Assembly (NCBI GenBank): GCA_946480525.1
Contig: CAMLLA010000245.1
Location: 1-6,486 of the forward strand
Origin: an uncultured Asticcacaulis sp.
GTDB taxonomy: Bacteria; Pseudomonadota; Alphaproteobacteria; Caulobacterales; Caulobacteraceae
Direction: 5' to 3'
DNA: 6,486 bases
How positions within the stretch are numbered: the stretch's first letter is position 1; each line of letters starts with the position of its first letter. The position numbers and the translations under genes were made by a program. This document shows, one piece after another, positions 1 to 6,486 of this stretch. The notes below the pieces were generated by a model, which was given only the letters and a program-made list of their open reading frames with translations, ran no database searches and was not told where the DNA came from.

Positions 1-2105
1 AGCGGCTTGCCGGCGATTTCCCCGCAGATCGACACCGGTGTGCCCGACTCCTCGGCGGCGCGCTGGATGCTGGCCAGCGCCCGCAGGAAGGGCGGCGACA
101 GGGCGTCATAGCGCTCGCTCATCTTCGGATTGGTGCGGTCGGCGGCGAACAGGTACTGGGTCAGGTCGTTGGTGCCGACGCTGGCGAAGTCGACCAGGGG
201 CAACAGGGCGTCGAGGTGCCAGAGCAACGACGGGCACTCGATCATGGCGCCGACACGCAGCAGCGACGGCAGCGGGCGTCCGCGGCGCTTGGCCCAGGCC
301 ATTTCGATATCGACCATTTCCCGCGCCGTGCGGAATTCGTCGATCGAGGCGACCATCGGAAACATGATGCGCAGTTCGCGCCCCTTGGCGGCGGTCAGGA
401 GCGCGCGCACCTGCATGCGCAACAGCGCCGGGCGGTCGAGGCCCATACGGATGGCGCGCCAGCCGAGCGCCGGGTTTTCCTCGCGCTCCATCTCCATATA
501 GGGCAGGATCTTGTCCCCGCCGAGATCAAGCGTGCGGAAGGTGACCGGGCGGTCGCCGGCCCCGTCCATGATGCGCTGATAGAGGTCGGTCTGGCGCTTG
601 AGGCGCGGCAGGTCTTCGGAGACCATGAACTGGAATTCGGTGCGGAACAGGCCGATCCCCTCGGCGCCGACCTCGTTCATGATGTCGATGTCGAATTCGA
701 GGCCGGCGTTCATCAGCAGGGTCACCCGCTGGCCGTCCTTGGTAACGGCCGGCACGTCCTTGATGCGCGAAAATTCGGCGCGCTGCTGGGTGCGCACGTC
801 GATCCGGGCCAGGGCCGCACCAATGATATCGGGACGCGGGCGCAGATAGGCTTCGCCGGTTTCGCCGTCGACAATGACCGGATCACCCTGGTTGACCTTG
901 TCACGCAGGGATTGCAGGCGGCCGACACAGGGGATTTGCAGAGCGCGGGCAACGATGGCCGCATGGTTCGACGCCGAACCCTCCTCCAGCAGGATGCCTT
1001 TCAGCCGCGTCCGGTCGTATTCCAGCAGGTCGGCGGGTCCAAGGTCGCGCGCGACCAGGATCGATTCATCGGGGATGTCGCGCGCCGTCGTGTTCTTGCC
1101 GGCCAGGACCCGCAGCAAGCGGTTGCCGAGATCCTCGAGGTCGTGGACGCGTTCGCGCAAGTAGGCGTCGCGGGCATTGTTGAGACGGGCGCGCTGTTCG
1201 TTACGGACGCGCTCGACGGCGGCTTCGGCGGTCAGGCCGTTACGCACGGCATCGATCAGGTTGCGCGTCCAGCCGCGGTCGTGAGCGAACATGCGGTAGG
1301 TTTCCAGCACGTCGAAGGTCGGCCCCGCCAGACCGTGCTGGCCTTCGAACATCTCGTCGATCTGTTCGCGCAGGGTGTTTATTGCCGCCAGGAGGCGCTT
1401 TTCCTCGGCAACCGGGTCGTCCGTCAAAAGGTGCTCGGGCGTCACCGGCACATCGTGCAGCACAACGACCCCGATCGCCAGCCCGTCGGCGAAGATCGAG
1501 CCTTTCAGCCGCTCCGGACGGCTTGGGGCCAGTTCGATGTCCTTGAGTTCCTCGAGGCCGACCAACTCACCGGCCGTGACGATCTCGGCCAGCACCATGG
1601 CGATGATCTGGAGGTCCTCGACCTCTTCTTCCTCGTAGCCGCGCGCCGCCTTGTTCTGCACGACAAGGACCCCGATCGTCCGGCCGCCACGCAGCAGCGG
1701 CACGCCCAGGAAGGAACGGAACGGGTCTTCACCGGTCTCCGGACGATAGGAGAAGCTTGGGTGGTCGGGCGCATCCATAAGGTTCAATGGTGCGCCGACG
1801 CGGGCGACTTCGCCGACCAGACCTTCGGACAGGCGCATGCGCGTCTTGTGGACCGCGTCGCGGTTCAGGCCTTCGGTTGCGAACAGTTCCAGTTCCTCGG
1901 AGGTGCGGCGCAGATAGATCGAACAAACTTCCGCGACCATGCTGGAGGCGATGATGCGAACGACGGCGTCGAGCCGCGCCTGGGCGGACTGATCGTCCTC
2001 CATGATTTCGCGGATTTGCCGCAGCAATCCGCGCTGGCCACGCACCGGACCTTGCTTCGTCACCAACTCGTACCCCTCTCGCCGTGCCATCCCGGGCGTT
2101 GTCAT
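1..2105 (-). CDS. ptsP: PtsP: GAF-domain PEP–protein phosphotransferase (Enzyme I Ntr), 3' end cut by window edge
   Basis: Enzyme I of the nitrogen PTS: it autophosphorylates on histidine from phosphoenolpyruvate and passes the phosphate to NPr in the cytoplasm. My translation of the minus strand gives 701 codons without a stop. A GAF domain (about residues 41–178) precedes the EI N-terminal domain (about 200–325), the phosphohistidine domain with GSASNHAAIVARA (His381), and the PEP-binding barrel with GLFRTEF (485–491), TLDLGGDK (525–532), NPALGWR (544–550), GTNDLTQ (644–650) and SICGEIAG with catalytic Cys694. The family is about 750 residues long, so roughly 50 C-terminal residues lie outside. 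The start is uncertain. ATG at 2105 has a weak GGCGGA upstream and follows an in-frame TAG. ATG at 2090 has no good Shine–Dalgarno. TTG at 2066 or GTG at 2063 sits behind GAGAGGGG and would still keep the whole GAF domain. In related genomes it typically follows lysC, as here apart from the intervening chemoreceptor. Identity is secure. Confidence 0.95.
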   Translation of the reverse strand, partial: MTTPGMARREGYELVTKQGPVRGQRGLLRQIREIMEDDQSAQARLDAVVRIIASSMVAEVCSIYLRRTSEELELFATEGLNRDAVHKTRMRLSEGLVGEVARVGAPLNLMDAPDHPSFSYRPETGEDPFRSFLGVPLLRGGRTIGVLVVQNKAARGYEEEEVEDLQIIAMVLAEIVTAGELVGLEELKDIELAPSRPERLKGSIFADGLAIGVVVLHDVPVTPEHLLTDDPVAEEKRLLAAINTLREQIDEMFEGQHGLAGPTFDVLETYRMFAHDRGWTRNLIDAVRNGLTAEAAVERVRNEQRARLNNARDAYLRERVHDLEDLGNRLLRVLAGKNTTARDIPDESILVARDLGPADLLEYDRTRLKGILLEEGSASNHAAIVARALQIPCVGRLQSLRDKVNQGDPVIVDGETGEAYLRPRPDIIGAALARIDVRTQQRAEFSRIKDVPAVTKDGQRVTLLMNAGLEFDIDIMNEVGAEGIGLFRTEFQFMVSEDLPRLKRQTDLYQRIMDGAGDRPVTFRTLDLGGDKILPYMEMEREENPALGWRAIRMGLDRPALLRMQVRALLTAAKGRELRIMFPMVASIDEFRTAREMVDIEMAWAKRRGRPLPSLLRVGAMIECPSLLWHLDALLPLVDFASVGTNDLTQYLFAADRTNPKMSERYDALSPPFLRALASIQRAAEESGTPVSICGEIAGKP

Positions 2106-2126
2106 TGTCCGCCGGTTTCGCCGCGC

Positions 2127-2156
2127 TGTCTAGCCATGTGGCATCCCATCCGGCAA
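2127..2156 (-). promoter_or_regulatory. candidate ptsP promoter
   Basis: Read on the minus strand, TTGCCG (2156–2151) is followed after 16 bases by GCTAGACA (2134–2127). This resembles the Caulobacter housekeeping pattern (TTGaCgS, spacer, GCTANAWC), with mismatches at the last positions and a spacer slightly longer than the usual 10–14. A transcript would begin near 2120, giving a leader of about 15 bases before the ATG at 2105. The candidate lysC promoter has the same layout. This is a pattern match only. Confidence 0.3.
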
Positions 2157-2204
2157 CTCACGAAAGGGTTATAATCACAATGGTTTAACAGTCCGATACA
2201 ATCA

Positions 2205-2231
2205 GCAGAAAGCCCCGGCGGGTGCCGGGGC
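2205..2231 (-). terminator. intrinsic terminator of the chemoreceptor gene
   Basis: On the minus strand, 25 bases past the chemoreceptor stop codon, there is a perfect 8-bp stem, GCCCCGGC (2231–2224) and GCCGGGGC (2219–2212), with a four-base loop (ACCC). It is followed directly by TTTCTG. The T-run is short, as is common in GC-rich alphaproteobacteria. It should end the chemoreceptor transcript before ptsP, implying that ptsP has its own promoter. Confidence 0.75.
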
Positions 2232-2255
2232 CTTCAAGCCGCCAGGACCGCCGTC

Positions 2256-3953
2256 TTATGCCGCGCGCAAATCCTTGATAAAGGCCTGCACTTCGGCTTG
2301 CAGATCACCGGCCTGTTGCGTCAGGCTGGCCGACAGGCCCATCAGTTGTGTGGAGGCCTCACCGGTCATTTCCGCTGCCCGGCCGACGCCCAGGATGTTT
2401 TCCGTCACCTGGCCCGTGCCTTCGGCGGCGCGTGCCGTGTTCGAGGCAATTTCGCTGGTAGCGGCGCCCTGCTGCTCGACGGCAGAGGCGACGTGGGTGG
2501 AGATGGCGCGAATATCGCTGATGGTCGCAACGATATGCGAGATCGATTCAACCGTGCGCCCCGTAGCCGACTGGATTTCCGCTACCTTGCGACTGATGTC
2601 CTCGGTCGCCCGCGCCGTCTGGGTCGCCAGTTGCTTGACCTCCGACGCCACGACGGCAAAGCCCCTGCCGGCTTCGCCCGCACGGGCGGCCTCAATGGTG
2701 GCATTGAGCGCCAGCAGGTTGGTCTGGGAGGCGATCGACTGGATCAGGCTGACGACCGCGCTGATCCCTTCGGCCGCCTGCGACAGCGAGCGGATTTCGA
2801 CTTCGGTGCGCTCGGCTTCACCGGATGCGTCAGCGGCGACGTGGGCCGCGCGGACCACCTGACTGTTGATCTCACGCACCGACATGTTCATTTCCTCGGT
2901 GGCGGCAGCGGCCGTCTGGACGTTATAGGCGGCTTCGGACGATGCGCCGGATACGGCCTGAGTCTGGCGGGCCGTTTCCTCGGCCGTCGCGGCCAGGCGC
3001 TGGGCAGCCTCCGACACGTCGCCGGAGGAGTTGGAAATGGCCTGGGCCAAGGCGCCCATCTTGGCCTGGAACTGGTCGGCGATCGCCTGACGCTCGGCTC
3101 TCAGCTTTGCGGCATTGGCCTTTTCAGCATCTTCGGCACTGCGGCGCACGGTTTCGGCTTCGGCCAGGCTGGTGCGGAAAGTTTCGGTCGAGCGCGCGAT
3201 ATCGCCGACTTCGTCACGCGACGTCATGGCCGGCACCTTGACGCCATAGTCTCCGCCGGCCAGCTTCATCATCACATCCGACAGCTGGCGCAGCGGGGTA
3301 ATCGACCGGATATTCCACCAGGCGAAAATCGCACCGATCAGCAGGGCAATGGCGCAGATCATGGCCATGAACAGGCCGAAGCTGTCGGAGACCTTCTTGA
3401 CTTCGGCGCCGACCGTCTTGTTGGCGTTTTCCTGATAATCGATGAATTTGTTGATGACGCGCAGCCATTCGACGAAGGCGGGACGCGCCTCGTCCATCAG
3501 CACGCGGTGCGCCTGAGGCGCCTGCCCCGAAGACTGCAATTCGATCACCTGACCGATCAGGGGCAGTGTTTTCTTTTCAACGGCCTTGATCTCCGCCAGG
3601 ATTGCCCGTTCTTCGTCCGTGACCTTCTTGTCGGCCATAAGGTCGTCGAGCGGCCCCGCCGATTTCGCGTAGAATTCCGCGAGGCGTTCAATATCCGCGA
3701 CATCCTTGGCCACGCCTTCAGGCGTATCGGCCAGGGTCACATCGCGGACCGAGATGGCGCGGTCGTGCACGCTGCCACGAAAGTTGATGGCGTAGCGCTG
3801 TTTGACGCTGTTGAATTCGTTGACGATCTTCAGGCTGGAACTGATCTTGTTCACCTGGATGACGCTGATCGCCGTCACGGCGACCAGCATGAGCAAGATG
3901 ATACCGAAACCGGTGATAAGCCGGTTGCGCAGGCTGCTTGTAACGAATGACAT
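2256..3953 (-). CDS. methyl-accepting chemotaxis protein, 4-helix-bundle type sensor with HAMP
   Basis: A transmembrane chemoreceptor that signals through CheW/CheA to control the flagellar motor; 565 residues. Reading in order: a hydrophobic first membrane helix (about 12–34); a helical periplasmic region (about 35–190) carrying [14 protein letters not shown] (58–71), typical of alphaproteobacterial four-helix-bundle sensors; a second membrane helix (about 193–213); a HAMP linker (about 212–262, with [11 protein letters not shown] and DEVGDIA); and the signalling coiled coil with the conserved hairpin tip around [20 protein letters not shown] (410–429) and [13 protein letters not shown] (431–443). 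It ends in KDLRAA, so there is no C-terminal CheR/CheB-tethering pentapeptide. The start at 3953 is chosen because AGGAG lies 9 bases upstream and the membrane anchor begins directly after it. An upstream in-frame ATG at 4091 would add 46 residues unlike a receptor N-terminus. The ligand cannot be predicted. No other che gene is in view, and its own promoter and terminator suggest a lone gene. Confidence 0.95.
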   Translation of the reverse strand: MSFVTSSLRNRLITGFGIILLMLVAVTAISVIQVNKISSSLKIVNEFNSVKQRYAINFRGSVHDRAISVRDVTLADTPEGVAKDVADIERLAEFYAKSAGPLDDLMADKKVTDEERAILAEIKAVEKKTLPLIGQVIELQSSGQAPQAHRVLMDEARPAFVEWLRVINKFIDYQENANKTVGAEVKKVSDSFGLFMAMICAIALLIGAIFAWWNIRSITPLRQLSDVMMKLAGGDYGVKVPAMTSRDEVGDIARSTETFRTSLAEAETVRRSAEDAEKANAAKLRAERQAIADQFQAKMGALAQAISNSSGDVSEAAQRLAATAEETARQTQAVSGASSEAAYNVQTAAAATEEMNMSVREINSQVVRAAHVAADASGEAERTEVEIRSLSQAAEGISAVVSLIQSIASQTNLLALNATIEAARAGEAGRGFAVVASEVKQLATQTARATEDISRKVAEIQSATGRTVESISHIVATISDIRAISTHVASAVEQQGAATSEIASNTARAAEGTGQVTENILGVGRAAEMTGEASTQLMGLSASLTQQAGDLQAEVQAFIKDLRAA

Positions 3954-3962
3954 GGCTGGCGT

Positions 3963-3967
3963 CTCCT
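3963..3967 (-). promoter_or_regulatory. ribosome binding site deciding the chemoreceptor start
   Basis: The minus strand reads CAGGAGA, with AGGAG at 3967–3963 and 9 bases before the ATG at 3953. It is the strongest Shine–Dalgarno in the window and supports this start over the longer open frame beginning at 4091. Confidence 0.8.
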
Positions 3968-4062
3968 GAAGGCCGCCCGCCGTCCACGAGCCTGCGCCTT
4001 CCGGAAACATCCATAAGGGCGCCAAGCCTAACGCGCCGTTAATGCAATCGTTTTCGCGTACA

Positions 4063-4085
4063 ATTATAACGTGTCGAGTGCGCAA
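4063..4085 (-). promoter_or_regulatory. candidate chemoreceptor promoter
   Basis: On the minus strand, TATAAT (4068–4063) is a perfect -10 hexamer. TTGCGC lies 11 bases upstream (4085–4080), a spacing allowed by the Caulobacter housekeeping pattern but short for E. coli sigma-70. Transcription would start near 4055, giving a leader of about 100 bases. Two tandem octamers, AGTGCGCA and AGTGCACT (4077–4092, plus-strand reading), overlap the -35 and could be a regulator site. I see no clear sigma-54 or full CtrA site, though TTAA half-sites occur nearby. The rest of the 197-bp gap shows nothing else I can name. Confidence 0.35.
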
Positions 4086-4150
4086 GTGCACTAAACGGTT
4101 TGCGCGTTAACTAACCCAAAACCGCTACACACTTTTTGGCATATCGTTTG

Positions 4151-5407
4151 TTACGCGCCGATCTTGTCGAGACCGTAGGCCGCGTGCAACGCACGTACGG
4201 CCAGTTCGGTATAGGCTTCGTCGATCAGCACGCTGATCTTGATTTCCGAGGTCGAGATGACCTGGATATTGATGCCTTTTTCCGACAGGGCGCGGAACAT
4301 GGTCTCGGCCACGCCGGTGTGCGAACGCATGCCGACGCCGACGATCGACACCTTGGCGACATTCTCGTCGACCTTAAGCGTATCGAAACCGATCTCTTCC
4401 TTGGCGGCCTCCATAAGCTCGCCTGCCGCCTTGGCGTCGCGGCGACCGACGGTGAAGAGCTGGTTGGCGTATTCGCCCGAGCGCTTCTCCGACTGGACGA
4501 TCATGTCGACATTGATGTTGGCATTGGCCAGTTTGCCGAAGATGGCGGCCGAGACGCCGACCTTGTTCGGCACGCCCAAAAGGGTGATCTTGGCTTCATC
4601 ACGGCTGAAGGCCACGCCGGAAATGATATGCTTTTCCACGATTTCTTCCTCGTCGCACACGATGGTGCCTTGATCTACGGTTTCGCCGGGCTCGACGAAG
4701 CTGGACAGGACGCGCACAGGCATGCGCTGGCCCATGGCCAGTTCGACCGAACGGGTCTGGAGCACCTTGGCGCCCAGCGACGCCATTTCCAGCATTTCTT
4801 CGAACGATATCTTCTTGAGGCGACGCGCCTTCGACTCGATGCGCGGATCGGTCGTGTAGACGCCGTCGACATCGGTATAGATGTCGCAGCGGATCGCCTT
4901 GACCGCCGCAGCGACCGCAACGGCCGAGGTGTCCGAACCGCCGCGGCCGAGCGTGGTAATGCGGCCCGACTCGGTCACGCCCTGGAAGCCCGGCACGACG
5001 ACGATCTGGCCGGCGTCGAGCGCCGTTTCCAGCTTGGCCGGCGGGATGTCGAGAATGCGCGCCTTTCCGTGTACGTCCGACGTGATGATCGGCACCTGCC
5101 AGCCCATCATGGTGACGGCGTCATAGCCCATATTGCGCAGGGTCATGGACAGGAGACCGGCCGTCACCTGCTCGCCCGAGGCCACGACGACATCGTATTC
5201 GTCATCGCCTTCCATGCCCTTGCCGGTGGCCTTGCCGGCGCCGTCCGTCCAGGCGACCAGCTCGTTCGTCTTGCCCGACATGGCGGACACGACGACGGCG
5301 ACCTTATGGCCGGCATCATACTCGGCGGCGACGAGCCTGGCGGCCCTGCGGATGCGTTCGAGGTCGGCCATGGAGGTGCCGCCGAACTTCATCACCAAAC
5401 GGGACAT
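4151..5407 (-). CDS. lysC: aspartate kinase (aspartokinase), monofunctional, with two C-terminal ACT domains
   Basis: Phosphorylates aspartate with ATP to form 4-phospho-L-aspartate, the first step towards lysine, methionine, threonine and diaminopimelate; cytoplasmic. It has 418 residues, within the usual 400–430 for the monofunctional type. The amino-acid-kinase domain carries KFGGTS (7–12), SAMSGKTNEL (41–50), ASGEQ (76–80), the nucleotide-loop region TTLGRGGSDTSA (151–162) and YTDVDGVYTTDPR (177–189). Tandem ACT domains follow at about 265–335 and 350–415, with GVGMRSHTGVA (357–367) and STSEIKISVLI (385–395) marking the usual effector-binding region, so feedback inhibition by lysine and/or threonine is expected. 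The start at 5407 is chosen because MSRLVMKFGGTS matches the family N-terminus and AAGGA lies 10 bases upstream. ATG at 5434 would add nine residues and has AGGGG only three bases away. The gene diverges from ubiG. I see no attenuator or lysine riboswitch in the short leader. Confidence 0.97.
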   Translation of the reverse strand: MSRLVMKFGGTSMADLERIRRAARLVAAEYDAGHKVAVVVSAMSGKTNELVAWTDGAGKATGKGMEGDDEYDVVVASGEQVTAGLLSMTLRNMGYDAVTMMGWQVPIITSDVHGKARILDIPPAKLETALDAGQIVVVPGFQGVTESGRITTLGRGGSDTSAVAVAAAVKAIRCDIYTDVDGVYTTDPRIESKARRLKKISFEEMLEMASLGAKVLQTRSVELAMGQRMPVRVLSSFVEPGETVDQGTIVCDEEEIVEKHIISGVAFSRDEAKITLLGVPNKVGVSAAIFGKLANANINVDMIVQSEKRSGEYANQLFTVGRRDAKAAGELMEAAKEEIGFDTLKVDENVAKVSIVGVGMRSHTGVAETMFRALSEKGINIQVISTSEIKISVLIDEAYTELAVRALHAAYGLDKIGA

Positions 5408-5427
5408 GAAGACAAAATCCTTGTTGC

Positions 5428-5440
5428 GGGTCATTGACCC
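5428..5440. promoter_or_regulatory. perfect palindrome in the lysC leader (possible operator)
   Basis: GGGTCA-T-TGACCC is an exact inverted repeat with 6-bp arms around one central base. It lies 21 bp upstream of the chosen lysC start and just downstream of the candidate lysC promoter. Size and position fit a dimeric repressor site or a small RNA fold affecting translation. No regulator can be named from sequence alone, and chance occurrence is possible. Confidence 0.3.
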
Positions 5441-5459
5441 CTGACTTTAAAGCGGCGCA

Positions 5460-5488
5460 TATCTAGCGGCGAAGTCCCTGCACCGCAA
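5460..5488 (-). promoter_or_regulatory. candidate lysC promoter
   Basis: On the minus strand, TTGCGGT (5488–5482) is followed after 14 bases by GCTAGATA (5467–5460). This matches the Caulobacter housekeeping pattern (TTGaCgS, N10–14, GCTANAWC) at seven of eight -10 positions. Transcription would start near 5453, leaving a leader of about 45 bases. Confidence 0.45.
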
Positions 5489-5493
5489 GGATT

Positions 5494-5499
5494 TATACA
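5494..5499 (+). promoter_or_regulatory. possible -10 element for ubiG
   Basis: TATACA lies about 31 bp upstream of the ubiG ATG in the divergent intergenic region. No convincing -35 is visible at the expected distance, so this is a weak call. If it is real, the two divergent promoters overlap back to back within about 40 bp. Confidence 0.2.
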
Positions 5500-5529
5500 G
5501 ACGCCATTGATCAGAAATAGGCGGCGTGA

Positions 5530-6330
5530 ATGCCCGAAAACCTAAACAATTCTGTTACATTAGATACCAAGCCTTCCGACGCGGGAAGCGCCGAAGGCTT
5601 CAGTATAGACCAAGGCGAAGTCTCGCGCTTTTCGGCGCTGGCGGCAAAGTGGTGGGACGTGAAGGGCGAGTTCGCTCCCCTGCACAAGTTCAACCCGACC
5701 CGCGTCGGCTTTGTGCGCGAGACTTGCCTGGAGCACTACAATCTCGACGCCCGTGAACGCGCGCCGTTCAAGGGTTTACAGCTGCTCGACGTCGGCTGCG
5801 GCGGCGGACTGCTCAGCGAGCCCATGTGCCGCATGGGCTTCCAGGTTACGGGGCTTGATGCTTCGGAAAAGAACATCGGCACGGCCAGCGCCCACGCGGC
5901 CGAAGGCGGGCTCGACATCCGCTATCTCAACCAGACGGTCGAGCAGCTGGCCGCCGCTGGCGAAGTGCTTTACGACGTGGTGCTATGCATGGAGGTGATC
6001 GAGCACGTAACCGATCCGAAAAGCTTCCTGCAAACCTGCGCCTCGCTGGTCAAGCCCGGCGGCATCCTGATCTGCGCCACGCTCAACCGCACGCTCAAGA
6101 GCCACGCCCTTGCGATCGTCGGCGCCGAATACATATTGCGCTGGGTGCCTGCGGGCACGCACGACTGGAACAAGTTTCTGTCGCCGGTCGAAATCCACGA
6201 CTACCTGGCCGATACACCATTGACTGCCGAACCGGCTGTTGGCGTCAGCTATAACCCGTTGAGTGACAAATGGAGCTTGTCGGACGATACCGACGTCAAC
6301 TACATGGTCGTCGCAAAGTATTTTAATTAA
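5530..6330 (+). CDS. ubiG: ubiquinone biosynthesis O-methyltransferase UbiG
   Basis: A SAM-dependent O-methyltransferase that catalyses both O-methylations in ubiquinone synthesis (the 2-polyprenyl-6-hydroxyphenol and 3-demethylubiquinone steps). The protein has 266 residues, against about 240–255 for typical members; the extra length is a poorly conserved N-terminal stretch (residues 1–27). Family signatures are clear: [20 protein letters not shown] (33–52); SAM motif [14 protein letters not shown] (86–98); GLDASEKNI (108–116); the post-motif [11 protein letters not shown] (150–160); and the UbiG-specific [20 protein letters not shown] (183–202) and [13 protein letters not shown] (204–216). 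The ATG at 5530 has a modest AGGCGG five to six bases upstream. A downstream start near residue 29 is conceivable but has no in-frame ATG nearby. It is divergent from lysC and appears monocistronic, being followed at once by a large palindrome. Confidence 0.96.
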   Translation: MPENLNNSVTLDTKPSDAGSAEGFSIDQGEVSRFSALAAKWWDVKGEFAPLHKFNPTRVGFVRETCLEHYNLDARERAPFKGLQLLDVGCGGGLLSEPMCRMGFQVTGLDASEKNIGTASAHAAEGGLDIRYLNQTVEQLAAAGEVLYDVVLCMEVIEHVTDPKSFLQTCASLVKPGGILICATLNRTLKSHALAIVGAEYILRWVPAGTHDWNKFLSPVEIHDYLADTPLTAEPAVGVSYNPLSDKWSLSDDTDVNYMVVAKYFN

Positions 6331-6339
6331 AGCAAGAGG

Positions 6340-6476
6340 CCCCACCACCGCTGCGCTTCGCTGGCGGTCCCCCTCCCCATCGCTGCGCGACAGGGAGGAG
6401 CGAACGCGCTCTGTATCTACTCCCGGTCGCGCAGCGGTGGGGAGGGGGTCCATATTCGGAGCAGATGGTGGTGGGG
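6340..6476. repeat. long nested imperfect inverted repeat (REP/MITE-like intergenic element)
   Basis: The non-coding end after ubiG forms a nested palindrome around one axis near 6408. The outer arms CCCCACCACC (6340–6349) and GGTGGTGGGG (6467–6476) match exactly. The inner arms are 23 bp (6369–6391 and 6426–6448), pairing at all positions except one G·T wobble. After one mismatch, GGGAG (6393–6397) pairs with CTCCC (6420–6424), and a small GAGCG/CGCTC hairpin (6398–6411) fills the tip. The inner arm motif CCCTCCCC…CGCTGCGCGAC resembles dispersed intergenic palindromes I recall from Caulobacterales and relatives. It starts 10 bp past the ubiG stop, has no good T-run, and shows no open reading frame. 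It may help end or stabilise the ubiG mRNA. Copy number cannot be judged from one window. Confidence 0.8.
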
Positions 6477-6486
6477 TTTGGTGCTT

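Noticed and set aside
216..2174. 652-codon plus-strand open frame opposite ptsP
   Set aside because: Its peptide is low-complexity and unlike any family I know. The minus strand here encodes a motif-complete PtsP, so this is a GC-bias shadow.
2298..3950. 550-codon plus-strand open frame opposite the chemoreceptor
   Set aside because: It mirrors the receptor almost exactly, lacks recognisable motifs and is explained by third-position GC bias.
3954..4091. 46-residue N-terminal extension of the chemoreceptor
   Set aside because: The extended start lacks a ribosome binding site and lies upstream of the proposed transcription start. The internal ATG at 3953 has a strong AGGAG and a proper membrane-anchor N-terminus.
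4035..4110. CtrA binding sites (TTAA-N7-TTAAC) near the chemoreceptor promoter
   Set aside because: Only single TTAA half-sites were found. The partner half is missing at the required spacing in each case.
4112..4140. CCAAAA…TTTTGG inverted repeat downstream of lysC as a terminator
   Set aside because: It is only a 6-bp, AT-rich stem with a 12-base loop and no T-run on the lysC strand, so it is too weak to call.
4136..5437. 433-codon plus-strand open frame opposite lysC
   Set aside because: Its extent simply tracks lysC on the other strand. The His/Asp/Gly-rich peptide has no domain I can recognise.
5983..6453. 156-codon minus-strand open frame covering the end of ubiG and the palindrome
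   Set aside because: It overlaps ubiG antisense and begins inside the inverted repeat, with no recognisable protein motif.

Overview
The window comes from a GC-rich alphaproteobacterium, most likely a member of the Caulobacteraceae; Caulobacter or Asticcacaulis relatives would fit. This rests on codon use, on the divergent ubiG / lysC–ptsP arrangement (recalled as common in Alphaproteobacteria), on candidate promoters resembling the Caulobacter housekeeping type (TTG…GCTAGA), and on the CCCTCCCC-type intergenic palindrome. No database search was possible, so the genus is an inference.

Layout. From the left edge to about 2105, on the minus strand, lies ptsP, the GAF-domain Enzyme I of the nitrogen-related phosphotransferase system; its last ~50 residues are outside the window. 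A short gap (2106–2255) holds its likely promoter and the terminator of the next gene. Positions 2256–3953 (minus) encode a complete membrane-bound methyl-accepting chemotaxis protein. A 197-bp gap (3954–4150) carries its ribosome binding site and a candidate promoter. Positions 4151–5407 (minus) encode aspartate kinase (lysC). A 122-bp divergent promoter region separates lysC from ubiG (5530–6330, plus), the ubiquinone-biosynthesis O-methyltransferase. The right end (6331–6486) is non-coding and is filled by a long imperfect inverted repeat.

How the genes relate. lysC (entry to the aspartate-derived amino acids), ptsP (PEP- and nitrogen-linked phosphorelay) and ubiG (respiratory quinone) are core housekeeping genes with no direct biochemical link. 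The chemoreceptor sits between lysC and ptsP with its own promoter, ribosome binding site and terminator, so it looks like an independently transcribed insertion into an otherwise conserved gene order. The points that most merit a second look are the 137-bp nested palindrome after ubiG, the chemoreceptor insertion, and a perfect 6-1-6 palindrome in the lysC leader. I see no convincing new multi-gene system here.
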